From assembly GCF_010093815.1 (NCBI RefSeq), contig NW_022985561.1:1363681-1427680 (forward strand): a stretch of 64,000 nt of DNA, in the 5' to 3' direction. Source of the DNA: Pseudovirgaria hyperparasitica (taxonomy: Eukaryota > Ascomycota > Dothideomycetes > Acrospermales > Acrospermaceae). The position numbers and the translations under genes are program-made. Every line of letters starts with the position of its first letter. The stretch's first letter is position 1. The notes under the pieces were generated by a model that saw only the letters and a program-made list of their open reading frames with translations, did no database searches and was not told the origin of the DNA. Below, piece by piece: positions 43,781-55,845 of the stretch.

Positions 43781-44871
43781 TTAGAAAGGGGGTAGGAAGA
43801 ACGGATATCCCCCATTCTTGATCCGAAAGATACTGAGGAGAAAACTGTACATGGCGAACATCACGCCAGACCAGATGAAAACAGAGGCCTGTTGGAGCCT
43901 GGGATCGGTGATACGAGGAACTTTGAGTGCAATGGAGATGGTAGCGAAGGACAAGATCCCATCTAAAGAAGGGTTAGTGGGTCATCTATACCCAGATCAA
44001 TGCAATGACTTACAAATGGCAGCGACAATCTGGGTTTCGATGCCAAATTGGTTCTGAAAGCCTCCAGCAAAGTACGTTGCTCCACCTCGACCATTACCTG
44101 TGAAATATGGCACTTTGCGAATGTGATTGAACATGTGTCCGCTGGTGAACAGCAGCACAGCGATAATGCTAACGGCAGCCCATAGGTTTCGGTTCTGTAT
44201 CACAGGAGTGATGTAAGGAGCGGCGACATAAATTGCGCTGATTCCACCTAACACTGCGACGGTCGTCGACACGATCTTCACCCAATTGACCGGTCGATTG
44301 ACTGGCGGATGCGGTCCGTCTGGAAGGTGTCGGGCAATGAAGCTTTGCAGAAATTCAGCGGTCACTAGCCCTTGCGTGAAGTCATATCTCGTCGGTGAGT
44401 TCTCCACCTTCGCGTTTGGGCCGGTGGTGGGGTGGAATAGCAAGAGTACGGGAGCGGTTTGCAGCATTAACTATTCCGTAGTCAGCATGTATTCATCGCC
44501 ATAGTCTCGCAGAGCCATCCTACCGACTGAAAGACCGGTTTTCCATTCAAGAAGTCCAAAGTACCGAAAAGAAGCCTGCTCTCTCCCTCTTTGTCGCCTT
44601 TATTCCAGCTCTTAGCAAGGAGATCCCATTCTGGCTGGAATTCTTGACAGAGTTGGCATCCGAACTGACTCGGCAATGCTGTCAAAAGAATAGCGACAGC
44701 ATAGTCTCGGGGTGCAGCAGTCAGTTTGTTGTACAGCTTGTCATCAAGCTTCAGATTCGGTGTCGATAGGCTTTGGGCGCGAAGGCTGTCGTACGTGCTG
44801 TCACCAAACTTCTTGGCCGCTAGCGTGGCAATTGGCAGCAGTGAAGCTGTAAAAAGACTGAATATTCTCAT
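43781..44871 (-). CDS. OST3: oligosaccharyltransferase subunit Ost3/Ost6
   Basis: ER-membrane subunit of the N-glycosylation complex, with an oxidoreductase domain that helps present acceptor sites. Exons (minus): 44871-44524, 44470-44014 and 43962-43781. Introns of 53 and 51 nt are GT-AG and phase-consistent. Protein 328 aa, typical length. Start ATG at 44871 (MRIFSLFTASLLPIATLAA), which is a signal peptide. The thioredoxin-like domain has the redox CxxC in FGCQLCQEF (about residues 75-83). After intron 1 come LMLQTAPVLLLFHPTTG and YDFTQG. The C-terminal third has four membrane spans (for example WVKIVSTTVAVLGGISAIYV), with GHMFNHIRKVPY between spans 2 and 3. The last exon ends GGYPFFLPPF. 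Confidence 0.92.
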
Positions 44872-45166
44872 CTTAATCCCTTGCACCTAGGTAACGTGCT
44901 GTCTTCAGATGCGAAACTGCTATCGTCGTATCGAGTATCATCTTTTTGGTCTGGTGTCCTTTCCACGGGCTCCACCCCAGATCCCGAGCTTCAGCCACAA
45001 CTAAGGTAAGACTGCGACCGGTAGCGCGTTCCGAGATACCAGGTATTACATACCTAGTGTTTACATTGGAGTGTCAAGCTGTCAACGCGTCGATGCGGAG
45101 AATATTCCTAATATATTTATATATTTGATCTACTTGTTGCACAACCCATACGGGCACATTCGACGA
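44872..45166. promoter_or_regulatory. divergent promoter region, OST3 and coiled-coil gene
   Basis: 295 bases between divergent starts. ATATATTTATATAT (about 45111-45124) is AT-rich and could be the core promoter of the plus-strand gene. Nothing else recognised. Confidence 0.4.
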
Positions 45167-47420
45167 ATGGCACCCAACAAAGGCGAGCGGGAGAGCCCGC
45201 TTGAGGTTAACGAGGTTACTCATATCTGTATTTTCGTGTAAACAAACGATATACTGACATAAACACAGCTGCGACGGTCGCTGCAAACTACAAAATTCGA
45301 ACTTGACTACGAGAGGTCTGCGCGTGTGGTCGAGATCGTCGCTAAAGACGAGGAGCTTCGCAAATTGCGCGTACACCTCCAGCTACTTGAAGATGAGAAT
45401 GACGAGTTGCACGAGCAGCTTGGCGATGAGGAGGGAAGAGCTGAGGATCTGGAAGCAAAGATCGACGACACCCACGCACTTCTTGAAGAGGCTGAGCTGG
45501 CCAAAGTCAATCTCACGAATGAGCTTCGTTTGAAAGAGCGTGAATTGAATAACATGCAAGTATGTGTATCGAGTGCTTATCTCAAGTCTGCCACTGATTG
45601 ATTAGGCGGAGTTGAATGCCATGCTGAATATCTCTGCCGACACAACAAAAGTCTTGACGGAGAAGCTGTCTCTAGCGAGGGAATTGGCTACCTTAAGACC
45701 GGAATTGGAACACCTCCGGTCAACTGCTGCATCCCACGCAACGCTTTTATCGGAGAAACTCTGCCTACAGCGCCAGTTGAGCACCGTCCAAGTCGAACTC
45801 GAAACAGAGAAGCGGACAGCACAGCGCCTCATGTCCAAAGAGGGAAAGAGCTCTGAATCTAGTGCCCAACTCAGGACTGAAATCTCCAGTCTTCAAAAAG
45901 CCTTACAAACGGAAAGGTTGCAGCGAGAGAACGCTGAGTTGTCAGCGGCGCAGGCTCAGGCTGAACTTGACAAAGAAAAGGCTGCAGCAAAGGACGCCAA
46001 GAATAATAAGGACATTGACGCCACAAAGACTGCAGAACTTGAAGAAGAAGTCGCGGACTTGCGCAAAGAGCTCATCAAAGAGAGGCGTTCTCGAGAAAAG
46101 CTTGAGCAAGATGCCCAGGAGGCTGCGGCAGATTATGCGGCGGAAAAACAGCGTGCTGAAAAGCAAGCATCCAGGATTAAGCAGGGCAAGAAGAATGCCG
46201 AGGCAGAACAAAGTGCTGAACTCGAGGGCTTGCGTGAAGAGATTGGCGCGCTCAAGAAGCAGGTCAAAGCAGCTGAGAAGTCAGCCAGGAACACTCAAGA
46301 CGATATAGAGACTGAGAGGAGCAATATACAGAAAGTCACCAAGAAGGTCATCGAGAGATCTGACGAGCTTGACGAGCTCAGGAACCAATTGATCGAAGAG
46401 CAGAAGGAACGCAAGAAGGCAGAAAGGGACCACGATCGAGCCCGCAAAGACTGGGAAGCGAAGAAGGCACTCCTTGATGAGAAGCTGGATGCTTTCAGGT
46501 CTAAGCTACGATCAACCAAGGAAACTTTGAAGGAGACGGAAGCAGAGCTGCTGCAAGCACAGACGCGATCTGTTGCGAAAGCTGCAAGTTCCATTGTTAC
46601 AACGGCGGCTACCAAAGGGACGAAAGGTCCTCGCAAACGCAAAGCACAAGTGGACCCTAGCGATGCTACCACTCTAGGCACACCTGGAGATATGCCAACG
46701 AAGAGAGCCAGGCGTAGCTACTCTGTGGCCCCTAGTGAGAAGTCGACGTTCTCGATTACCCCATTCCTTAGCAGGACGGCCAGTGTTCCGCCAGAAAGTA
46801 CTACAGCTGGGGAGGAACTAGGTTATAACCCTGTCGAAACCGTAACAGAAGCTACCCCGACTGGCCCTCCGAAGCAAAGTAGAGGAGGCTCTGCAGAAAC
46901 AAAGCCTCTGGCTGTAGCTACTGCGAGCAAGGCCAATCCCAAGATGAAGCAGGCCCGAAAGCCCACCAAGGCTCTTTCGACACTGGAAATCGTCGCAGAG
47001 GAAGGCGATGGCGATGAAAACATCGATCCGACGGTCGTACCAGAGAAGACGATGGAGACCATGCAGGCGCCGAAATTAAAATCTGGTTCCATGCCTTCCA
47101 AAGCTCCTCGGAAGTCACTCATGTCGTTTGCAACATTTGACTCAGAGGCCCCCGAGAAGAAGAAAAAGCGCAAACTTGGGGGTCTTGGACTGCAGAAAAC
47201 ACTCTTCGATGATGACGAGGGTGCACCGCCTGTCAAGCCAATTCCTGGAAAAGGCTTCATCGCAAACAGAGCCGTTGGAAGAAGCATATTTGGGGCGAAG
47301 GGGCCTGGACCTGCGATTTCTGGTGGACTCAGGCACATGACTGAAGAAGGATTCATGTTCAGTCCATTAAAGAAAGAACGAAAAGCCATGAAGGAAGCTA
47401 GCATGTTAATTGGAAAATGA
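45167..47420 (+). CDS. long coiled-coil protein with basic C-terminal tail, function unknown
   Basis: Exons as I read them: 45167-45214, 45269-45559 and 45606-47420; 717 aa. Intron 2 (46 nt, GTATGT...GATTAG) is secure. Intron 1 rests on frame continuity and a weak donor (GTTACT at 45215, acceptor ACACAG at 45268), so the first 16 residues (MAPNKGERESPLEVNE) are less sure. Residues about 17-440 form an almost continuous coiled coil rich in Glu, Lys, Leu and Ala (LQLLEDENDELHEQL; TTKVLTEKLSLARELATLRP). The C-terminal 270 residues are Ser/Thr/Pro/Lys-rich, with APRKSLMSFATFD, KKKKRKLGGLGLQKTLFDDD (nuclear-localisation-like) and a final FSPLKKERKAMKEASMLIGK. This looks like a nuclear or spindle-associated fungal protein. 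I cannot name the family. Confidence 0.75.
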
Positions 47421-47534
47421 GCCAATATACCTCGCAGCGCTGACTGCTTGGATTGTGCCGATGGATCCGGAGTATATTGTGGCATTTCATATGCGGTAAA
47501 GCGTTTCCATACATAGCGATCTGGTCGTCTGGTC

Positions 47535-48779
47535 TCAAGATATTTCCACCACGTCCTCGCGTAATGCATCTTCTTTTCTTTTCGTTGCGACAAAGTAGGA
47601 CTCTTTGGATTCCTTTGGCATGTCAGCGATTTATCCCGATATCGCGTGTACTAGGCTTACAGCTCTCGAGCTCTCAGGCTTCTCTCTGTGCACTTTTTTG
47701 AATAGTCTTTTGAGGCGCTTCTCCAACTCTTTATCTTCTCCACCTTGGTAGAATTTACACACAAAGTGACCACCGGTTTTCAGGGTATCGAAAGCGAACG
47801 TTAAAGCGGCATTACATAAGTCCTGTGCTTTAATCAGTAGAGTGCTTACACCTACCAACGTACTTCCTACCATGCTTCCTACATGGTCCTTGAATGATAC
47901 ACCGCTCGTGTTCATCATCCTGTTGTAGGGGTTACTAATGCTGTTCTTGTTGAATCCATCGGTCTGATCCCAGGGTGCGGACATGTCACTCAACACGACA
48001 TCGACAACTCTTCCGTGTCGAAGGTCCCTCTGAGAAAGCTTCGATTTTTTTGCTCCCTCCCTCAACGCATCTATGCCGGAGTCTTCAGACTCATCTGAAC
48101 TGACTCGTCGTTCCAGGTCAATGTAACCACTTTCCAGCGCATCGACCCCTTCTTCGCTCTGTACACTCGTGATCGTATGTTGTCGTGATCGTCCTCGTGA
48201 CCAGTCCTGGATGTACGCACGCACCTCGGCTTGTATTTCGGGGGAGAGAAAGTTGCCTTGTATCGTTGAGACGCCGCGAGGAGGTTGTGCAGGGATGATG
48301 TCTATACCGACAACTCGGCCACCGGGTGAAGTTCGATTGATGGCCACTTGGGACCAAGAGCCTGGCGCATAGCCCTGTACGTGTCAAAAAATTGCACGAC
48401 TTGAAAGTCAGTAGTCTATACCAGGTCGACTACAGTGTCTCCAGCGTGGAAAAGCTTATATTTTTCATTCATCTGCAGCCGCTATCAGCGTCACGGTTGG
48501 GTACGAAGACTAAAAGAGTACCTCAAGGAGCTTAAATGCAGCGCGACTTTTGAGACCTTTGACTTTAGCTTCTTTGGCGAAGGAGTCTTTCCCCTGGCGA
48601 GTCTTCCAACGCGTTGATGAAGACGAGGCGCAACGTCGCAATATACAGTGTTGCTGAAAGTGGCCTGTTTGTCCTGTATTGCCTATACGCGCGCGTGTGC
48701 GAAGGCATTGAGGCGAGTACTTGAAGACATCAATTAAGAGGCTGTGCCTAAGCTCTTGGAAGAGCCATCCTGAAAGCAT
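47535..48779 (-). CDS. MRM2: mitochondrial rRNA 2'-O-ribose methyltransferase Mrm2 (RrmJ/FtsJ family)
   Basis: SAM-dependent methyltransferase that modifies a uridine in the large-subunit mitochondrial rRNA. Exons (minus): 48779-48522, 48472-48422, 48374-47661 and 47612-47535. Introns of 49, 47 and 48 nt are all phase 0 and GT-AG. Protein 366 aa. The N-terminus (MLSGWLFQELRHSLL...RRCASSSS) fits a mitochondrial presequence. The FtsJ catalytic K-D-K-E tetrad is visible: K in GLKSRAAFKLLE, D in VLSDMSAPWD, K in FVCKFYQG, E in REKPESSRAESKES. The SAM site DLGYAPGSWSQVA spans the exon 2/3 joint, which supports the splicing. An insert of about 50 residues (about 48050-48200, rich in Ser/Asp/Glu) lies between the SAM site and the catalytic Asp, as I recall for fungal Mrm2. 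Confidence 0.92.
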
Positions 48780-49012
48780 CGAGGAGTGATCTTTGTCGAG
48801 AGGAGAACGTTTACTGTAATATCTTCATGACAAAAGTTCGATATGTGGCTACCACTTGTGGCGCAAGCTAAGGTAGCCCGTCATCCTTGCTACCTCCACA
48901 TCTAGGGTCCTGGCCTTAAAAAAAAATCTAGTCAATTTCCCTCCTGATTGCAGCAGGATACATACCAACTTTGGTTCGTTTTGATTGGTGCTTTTACATC
49001 CAAAATTCAAGC

Positions 49013-50931
49013 ATGGGAAAAAGATCGCTTGGAGATGCGATCGAGCCAGCAGAAAGTCTCGTGCGAAAAAAAAGCAAGAAGAACAAGCATGGCGACATTC
49101 CGCCTGAGTCGGAGACTGCCACAATCGTTACCGCTGCTCCATTCAAACTCGCGAAGACTAAGTCTACAACTGAAGCCAAGAGCAAGACAGTAAACAAAGA
49201 AAAGCAGTCAGGAACTTCATTCGTGGACGACGAAGAGAGTCAGAAGAAGGCCAAGGCAGCACGGAAAGAAGCTAAAAGAGCCAAAAAGGCCGCTCTGGCG
49301 GCGCAAAACACTCCTCCATTGAAAAACGACTTGACCGAAAATGATACTGCCAATGAGGACGCAAAGGCCACTCGAAAGGCTGCGCGCAGAGCTGAGAAAG
49401 AGCAGGCCAAAACTGAGAAGCTGAACAAATCCTTGGGCACACCCAAAAGTTCTGGAGATGTCAACACTGCTGCATCAATCCCGTTGAAGTCCTCCACCAA
49501 GTCAGCCTTCAGATATGTTCAGAACTCAGAGTTAGCAGCTCTGTCCCAAGCAGCAATCGACAAGTACCTGGCTTCAAACGAAATTACCATTACGGATCCC
49601 CTTTCTCAATCATCTCTCCGGCCTATCACCCAATTCTCATATCTGCCAATTTCTGACAAGAGTCAGCTTGCGCCATTTGCTTCCTTCGATTCTCCAACAC
49701 CTATACAAGCGGCGGCTTGGCCATGCCTCCTATCCGGACGCGATGTCATTGGTGTTGCTGAAACAGGGTCCGGGAAGACGTTTGCCTTCGGCGTTCCTTG
49801 CATACAAGCTATCTTGGCCACTGTCAAAATGGGCCCAACAGTCAACGGCGTCCGAGCCCTGGTTGTTTCGCCTACACGAGAGCTAGCTTCCCAAATTCAT
49901 GAGCAAATCACACAGATCGCAAAACCTGCTGGTCTCCATGTGGCTTGTATCTATGGTGGGGTGCCTAAAGAACCACAATATGAGGCTATGAAGAAAGCGA
50001 ACATCGTCGTGGCAACTCCTGGGCGTTTGAACGACCTGATTAGCGAGGGCGTAGTAGACCTCGGTCAAGTCCAATATATGGTACTAGATGAAGCTGACCG
50101 CATGCTCGAGAAAGGATTCGAGGAGGAAATCAAGAAAATCATTGGCCAAACCTTACCTGTTGGGAGACAGACTCTTATGTTTACTGCAACATGGCCGCCG
50201 TCTGTCAGGGATCTGGCTATGACTTTTATGAACAATCCCATCAAGATCTCCATCGGAGATAACCCCACTGGGGAGCTCCGCGCCAATACACGTATCATCC
50301 AGCAGGTCGAAGTAGTCGAACCGTATGTAAAGAACACGCGCTTGATGGAGCTTCTCAAACAGCATCAGTCTGGCAGGAAGAAAGATGACCGGATTCTTGT
50401 GTTTTGTTTGTATAAGAAGGAGGCCACGCGTGTTGAAGGATTCATCAAGTCGAAGGGCTTCCGGGTGGCTGGTATACATGGGGATCTAAGCCAGGCACAG
50501 CGGACAGCTAGTCTAGACTCTTTTAAGAAAGGCAGCGTCCCGATATTGGTGGCGACTGATGTAGCTGCTAGAGGTCTCGATATACCCGCGGTCAAGGTGG
50601 TCATCAATGTGACGTTCCCCCTTACAGCAGAGGACTATGTGCACAGGATTGGCCGCACCGGAAGAGCAGGTCAGGATGGGCTCGCCGTTACGCTGTTCAC
50701 TGAGCATGACAAGGGCTTGTCTGGAGCGTAAGTTGTGATTCACAAAGCACTGTAGAAACCCTGCTAACAAACACTAGGCTAATCAACGTACTCAAGGCGG
50801 CTAATCAACCAGTTCCAGAGGAGCTGCTCAAATTCGGCGGAACTGTCAAAAAGAAAGGGCATGAAGCTTATGGTGCTTTCTACAAGGATACGGGTGACAT
50901 GAAAAAGGCCACTAAGATCACTTTTGATTGA
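49013..50931 (+). CDS. DBP3: DEAD-box ATP-dependent RNA helicase Dbp3
   Basis: Nucleolar RNA helicase of ribosome assembly (35S pre-rRNA processing). Exon 1 is 49013-50727 and exon 2 is 50778-50931. The 50-nt intron runs GTAAGT...ACTAG. Protein 622 aa. ATG at 49013 ([12 protein letters not shown]). The first 190 residues are Lys/Ala-rich with several basic nuclear-localisation-like runs ([24 protein letters not shown]). Helicase motifs: Q-motif [16 protein letters not shown], motif I AETGSGKT, Ia PTRELASQ, Ib [24 protein letters not shown] (Thr in place of the more common Ser-Ala-Thr), IV/V VFCLYKK and [25 protein letters not shown]. The C-terminus [20 protein letters not shown]-like segment fits Dbp3 over Dbp2. 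Confidence 0.93.
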
Positions 50932-51062
50932 GTCTGTTATACTTTGCTAGAAAGCATATCTAATATCAAATAAACTGTTTGGAATGAATGGTAAACATCT
51001 GGGATGGCTGCGTTGAGCATTGATCATGGATTGACAGGCCTATACTGTACTGATCGTATTAC

Positions 51063-52767
51063 TTATGACTTTGATACCACGTACGTTTCCTTGGACTCTG
51101 GTCTGAACATTCGATAACAACGCATCAAATATGCGCGCTCGCCCATTGCTCTGGTCGTAGCAGTCAGTATTTGCGGACAAGCCAGCAGCATATTGGAACT
51201 CACATGGCGGCGAGATGTACGACAGCCATTACACCGACTCTGACTAAAGTGCCAAGGAGTCCTTTCGTTGAGACATCCACCGAGGGTGCCATCAGAATCG
51301 CCGTCACAGCAATGGTACTGGTGATACTGGTAGCCGATGGGAGTGTTGAAGTAATAGTGAAGGCGATGTTTCGCCCTGAGAAGTAAGCCCGGACAAAGGA
51401 TATGTTGAACACTATCCGCAAGGCCATATTCACGCAGTTAGCGTATACCAGTCCCTTTGCCCCATAAGCGAAGGTCACCACGAACAGATATGCTGACAGG
51501 CCATATGCTGCAAAGAAGACGCCCATGGTGAGTGACTGGGCGTTCAGTTCAGCATTGGAAGCAACTGCCGCGACGAAAGCCTCGGATACACCATTAATAG
51601 CCATCAAAGGGATGTAGTAACAATAATGGGCGAGAATCTCGCTGGCTCCGGTCGCTGACCATCTGTCTCCGGCGATGACTTGTAGGAGTAGAGGGGCCAA
51701 CGTTGGGCCAACCGATATAACAACGAGAGACATTACGTTGTATAGTTTCAAAATGGCACTGAGGATGTTTGAGGCCTTCTCGAGGTCTGATGTTGAAGAC
51801 TCTTCTTTCTTGGCATTTGGGAAGCATAATCTGGCAAACAGAGTGCGGCTACTTTCCTCGATGGGTTGAAACAGCATGCGAGCAATTAAACCTCCATAAT
51901 TCGATGCAAGGGCATAACCTCCCTGGTCTTGTAGCGATGCCATCGACGAGATCAGAATTGAGTCACCTTGGGTCAGAACATATCTGAAAGCAGACTGCAG
52001 ATAAAGGCTGAAGCTCAACCTGATGAGTGGCAAGGGAAGGATGCCTAGGATTGCATTCTCAGACTCACTGTGTAAAAGTCAGGAAAACACATCAACCTAG
52101 GGTGGAAGGTAGGAGCTTACCCTGGCGGCAAGCGTTTGGGAAGCAGATAATCTCCATGTCTGCTCTGAACCGGGTATAATTGAATGGTATATGCTGCAAG
52201 TAAAGACACAGCATAACTCATTTGACCCACAGCAAAGGGTAGGGCGCCCAGGTAGATTCCAGATCTTCCTCCGTATATGACAATCCCACAAGTCATTGCG
52301 CACCTCATAACTGTAGCTACGGTCTCCGCAGATGCACGAACCCTATATAGCAGTTGTTGCTGTGCGACAGCAAAGCCAGGCTCTGAACATAGTTCTACCA
52401 TGGTAGCCAAACCATAGATCTCCAGTGATTCGCGGAAATATGGAACCGCAGCATCTGCGCTTTGGGGGTAGAAACGTAGTAGAATGAATGCCAATGGCCA
52501 GCCTATGAGGATGGCGAGGTAAGCTAGATTGACCACGGATTGCGTACCTCTGGTTTGCCTCTGCAACGCTACTCGAATGGATTCTCTTGCGAATACCAGA
52601 ACGGTGATCGAAAAAAGTTCCAGCTGTGCAGAAACACCAAGCAGCTCCGGTGAGAGGAACCGTAGAAGTACCTGATTTGCAGCAAAAGTCAATAGGCGCG
52701 AACCAACCTGTAAAAGTATCAGGAAACTTGCGCCCTGAGCCGAGACCGATAGCACCGAATCTGTCAT
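51063..52767 (-). CDS. RFT1: Rft1, ER membrane protein of N-glycan lipid-linked oligosaccharide assembly
   Basis: Multispan ER protein needed for Man5GlcNAc2-PP-dolichol use in N-glycosylation; MOP-exporter fold. Exons (minus): 52767-52121, 52067-51204 and 51150-51063. Introns of 53 nt each, with donors GTAAGC and GTGAGT and acceptors ACACAG and GACCAG. Protein 532 aa. Start ATG at 52767 (MTDSVLSVSAQGASFLILLQVGSRLLTFAANQ, the first membrane pair). Family features: RFLSPELLGVSAQLELF, FARESIRVALQR, QGDSILISSMASLQDQGGYALASNYGGLIARMLFQPIEESSR (a long Rft1 signature), and AINGVSEAFVAA. The short last exon reads AMGERAYLMRCYRMFRPESK, which suits the Rft1 C-terminus. The third exon rests on splice sites only. 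Confidence 0.92.
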
Positions 52768-53140
52768 GATTATAGCATGGACAAATTTTCCATATAATAG
52801 GGCGATGTTGGACGAAATAGATTTTGGTAAATGGTCCCAGGGTGCCGGTCAACAAGCCCGGGCGCTCGCGGCGGGCACTTCATACAATTTATTACCTAAG
52901 CCAGGAATAACACAGGAATGATGACACACAACCGTCGATATATACCTTGACTCATCTTTCATAATAATAGCTACCGTGTGTGTATATATGTAAAAACCGG
53001 AGAGCACCTGTAATATTTCTTAAACACCACAATATACATCGCAATACTCACTACACATAGCGAACTACACTCAGACATTGTCACACTGTACACAGCACAG
53101 CACACAACACTCTGACCCCCAACTTGACAAGACCCTCAAG
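52768..53140. promoter_or_regulatory. divergent promoter region, RFT1 and GNAT genes
   Basis: 373 bases between divergent starts. The half near the GNAT gene is rich in ACAC/CACA runs (53070-53110). No known operator recognised. Confidence 0.45.
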
Positions 53141-53780
53141 ATGAGTCTTGAGCGGAAGTACGTTGAGGTGAAGACACCAAGACTACTCATCAGGCCGCTT
53201 CAGCCCTACGATGCTCCCAGTATCTTCACCATGCGTAGTGATCCAGAAGTAGTGAAGTACACGTACGGGAACACATCAGTTAATCTATGTCTGACTGAGC
53301 GACTGATCTAAGAGCAGGTCACATTCGCCCGACAAAGACGTTGAAACTACCATGAAAGCTATGCAGGAATGGCAAGAGGCCGGTCGTTACAATTTTGTTG
53401 TAGAGCTCCTAACCCAGGACGACAAGGAATCCGGGATCAAAACAGATCATCCAGTGGCGAAGCGCAAGTTTGTTGGAGTCATAGGAATAGTACGTAGTCC
53501 AGAGATTGGATACTGCTTTTCACGGGAATTCTGGCGGAAAGGTTATGCAACTGAGGCTATGCAGGCTTTTCTCGGACTTGCTTGGGATCATCTCAGCCAG
53601 TCTGGAGGCTTTGGTTACGTAACTGCGCAAGTTGATACCGAGAACATTGGTAGTAATCGGCTGCTCGAGAAGGTAGGCTTCAAGAAACAAAAGACAACCG
53701 TTGCCGACTACGAAAGTCCAGTACTTGGTAGTGTTCGAGACAGTTTTCTTTGGCAACTTGATAAGCCGCTTTCTTCATAG
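53141..53780 (+). CDS. GNAT-family N-acetyltransferase (RimJ/RimL-like)
   Basis: Acetyl-CoA-dependent N-acetyltransferase with unknown substrate. Exons 53141-53262 and 53318-53780. The 55-nt intron runs from GTACGG to GAGCAG and restores the frame through VKYT|SHSPDKD. Protein 194 aa. Features: TPRLLIRPLQPYDAPSIFTMRSDPEVVKY (Acetyltransf_3 N-terminus); the acetyl-CoA binding loop GYCFSREFWRKGYATEAMQAFL, matching the [RQ]xxGx[GA] pattern as RKGYAT; TAQVDTENIGSNRLLEKVGFKK, the typical C-terminal strand-helix; and DSFLWQL at the end. The ATG at 53141 was chosen over the GTG or upstream 53078 because the domain begins right after it. Confidence 0.85.
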
Positions 53781-53933
53781 ATTCAAGGACGGAAACGTTG
53801 TTTCCACATGTGTAGGTCCAATTCATGTTTAATGCGCGCGAGGGCGACGCAGCGAGCCGTCGTGAATAATACATTTCATAACACACGATGCGAAGCAAGA
53901 TAAGGCCACATTTTTTCAAAGACTGACTCTGAA

Positions 53934-54590
53934 TTACTCTCTCGATAGAGCACCGACAGCAGCGGCCATATCAGGGATCTCGTCGGCGGACCTGGCTGGT
54001 CGACCCCATCGAATTATTCCCTCAGAGTCGACAGCCCAAGCTCCTGCAGTCTGCCATCGACTACCGGATTCGGTGGATCTGACATCGATTCCCTCTGTTT
54101 TCTTTAGGGTGCTAAGCGTGCTAAATGTAGTCGGGTTTAAAACATGCCATAATGAACTAATGCCAAGACCCCAGCGCGCATAAAGATCCCGAGTATCATC
54201 AATGATCAGTTTTAGGTTTGATGCTTCTGCATCCCCCTGGGACTGGAGAATTGCCCTCAACCAATTATCCGTAGACGGCTGGTCGCTATGTGAGACGGCC
54301 ACAAAGGTGTAGGATGGATGCGCACTCGCAGAAGTGCGCATGCTCAAGTAGGTCTTTTCTGCGACTGAGTGCAATTGTCAGGTTGTCAGGCACTGATACT
54401 CTAATATGGCTGCGTAGAGCTTACAAGGACAACCGCAATGTCTGAGGAACACTACAACGGTCGGCTTCCCATCCTCACATGGGATTTTCATCTTTGCAGT
54501 GGATGGTGCTGGCCTCCCGATCTCAGGCGTATCGGACACAATGAGACGCTTGGGTGACAGCCAGGATTTTAACTCTTGAGTAAAAGTCAT
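53934..54590 (-). CDS. AhpC/TSA-type thioredoxin-like protein
   Basis: Thioredoxin-fold protein related to peroxiredoxin-like AhpC/TSA_2 family members. Exons (minus): 54590-54425 and 54364-53934. The 60-nt intron runs GTAAGC...CACTCAG. Protein 198 aa. ATG at 54590 (MTFTQELKSWLSPKR). The active-site region is VVVFLRHCGCPFAEKTYLS, completed across the intron, and Cys in GCPF is the likely peroxidatic or structural thiol. FVAVSHSDQ follows, then LIIDDTRDLYARWGLG and, near the C-terminus, WAVDSEGIIRWGRPARSADEIPD, which is the usual strand-turn-strand of the family. Peroxidase activity is inferred, not shown. Confidence 0.85.
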
Positions 54591-54950
54591 GGGGCTGGAT
54601 GTACGTAGATTGAGTATGTTAACTTTGACCTTCAGCGTCTCCTACCTGAGAATCAGGAATAGTGACTAGCTGATCAACAGATACAATATTACCCTAGTAT
54701 TGCCAACCCGACAACCGCGGGAGCAGATCCATATCCTGAGTGGACCGTCGTCCTTGGCGGCCTTGCTTGTCCCTGGCCAGCAGGAAAATCTGCTCCCGGC
54801 TGGCAACACGCCAATATGGTCTGCCACCATCCACCAAGGCAGCCTTCGTACATCTTCTAGCAGACTTCTTGTTCTCAGCAACACCTCAAACATGATGCTT
54901 CAGTCGCTTTTTGGTCCTTTCTATGAGATAATAACTGCAATCTGGTAGCA

Positions 54951-55845
54951 ATGCCGATACATACTCTCCGTCTACCCGCCAGGCGAGCTGGCATGTTCCT
55001 CCATACGCAAGCACATTCGACTCTCAAAAGGCAGAAACGAACACAGTTTTCACCCATTGAGAAGGATCCAGAGCAAAATATAACAAAAGGGCGATCATGG
55101 TATATCCCAGGCCCTGCATGGCTCTGGTTGGAGCCAGTCGTGCAACCGTTTCGCGCCTATGGTGCTGCGCAAAGAAGAAGACCACATTTGGTACAATGGC
55201 TGAGCACCATAACAATCTACTTCTTGGGCGACTTGTCGGCACAGAGAGCCTTGCAAGAGTCCGTAGACGAAGTTGAGCAGGAGCCTTGGTATGATACTGG
55301 CCGCGCACTCCGGTCGCTGACAATTGGCGCAATCTCATCGATTCCATCATACAGATGGTTCATCTGGTTGGGAGAATCATTCAACTATTCCTCAAAATTC
55401 TTGTCTCTTGCAACGAAAGTCGCAGTGAATCAGGTCATCTTCACGCCCGTATTCAATACCTACTTCTTCGGTATGCAAAGCTTGCTCAGCGGCGCAACAT
55501 TAGCTGAGGCTGGCGGAAGGATCAAGAATACAGTGCCAACGAGTTGGTGGAATAGTTGTAAATTGTGGCCGGCAGTGACGGCTTTCAGCTTCACTTTCAT
55601 TCCTTTGGAATATCGTAGTGTCTTTGCTGGTGAGTCATAGCCACAGGCTTGCAGCTCGTTTCTTAACTCGCTCGTGAAACAATGAACATTAGCAACATTA
55701 CGCCCAAACAGACGAGCACTGAGTTCAAAGATACTGACTACGTTTATCAGGAGTGATAGCTATTGGGTGGCAGACCTATCTTTCCATGCTGAACCAAAAA
55801 GCAGCTAAAGCTGAACGTGACGCAATAGAGTGTGCCGTTGTGTAG
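54951..55845 (+). CDS. Mpv17/PMP22/Sym1-family membrane protein
   Basis: Four-span organelle membrane protein of the Mpv17/PMP22 family (peroxisome or mitochondrial inner membrane). Exons 54951-55629 and 55751-55845. The 121-nt intron runs GTGAGT...TATCAG. Protein 257 aa; the N-terminal 35 residues are Arg-rich (MPIHTLRLPARRAG), so mitochondrial import is possible. Landmarks: YFLGDLSAQR, then RSLTIGAISSIPSYRWFIWLGE, then KVAVNQVIFTPVFNTYFFGM, and the C-terminal signature WWNSCKLWPAVTAFSFTFIPLEYRSVF + GVIAIGWQTYLSMLN. The exon joint falls inside that signature, which supports the splicing. The ATG was chosen as the first in the open frame. Confidence 0.88.

Noticed and set aside
46823-47593. 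256-codon open frame antisense to the coiled-coil gene
   Set aside because: It lies opposite a clear coding exon and shows no domain; a shadow of codon bias.
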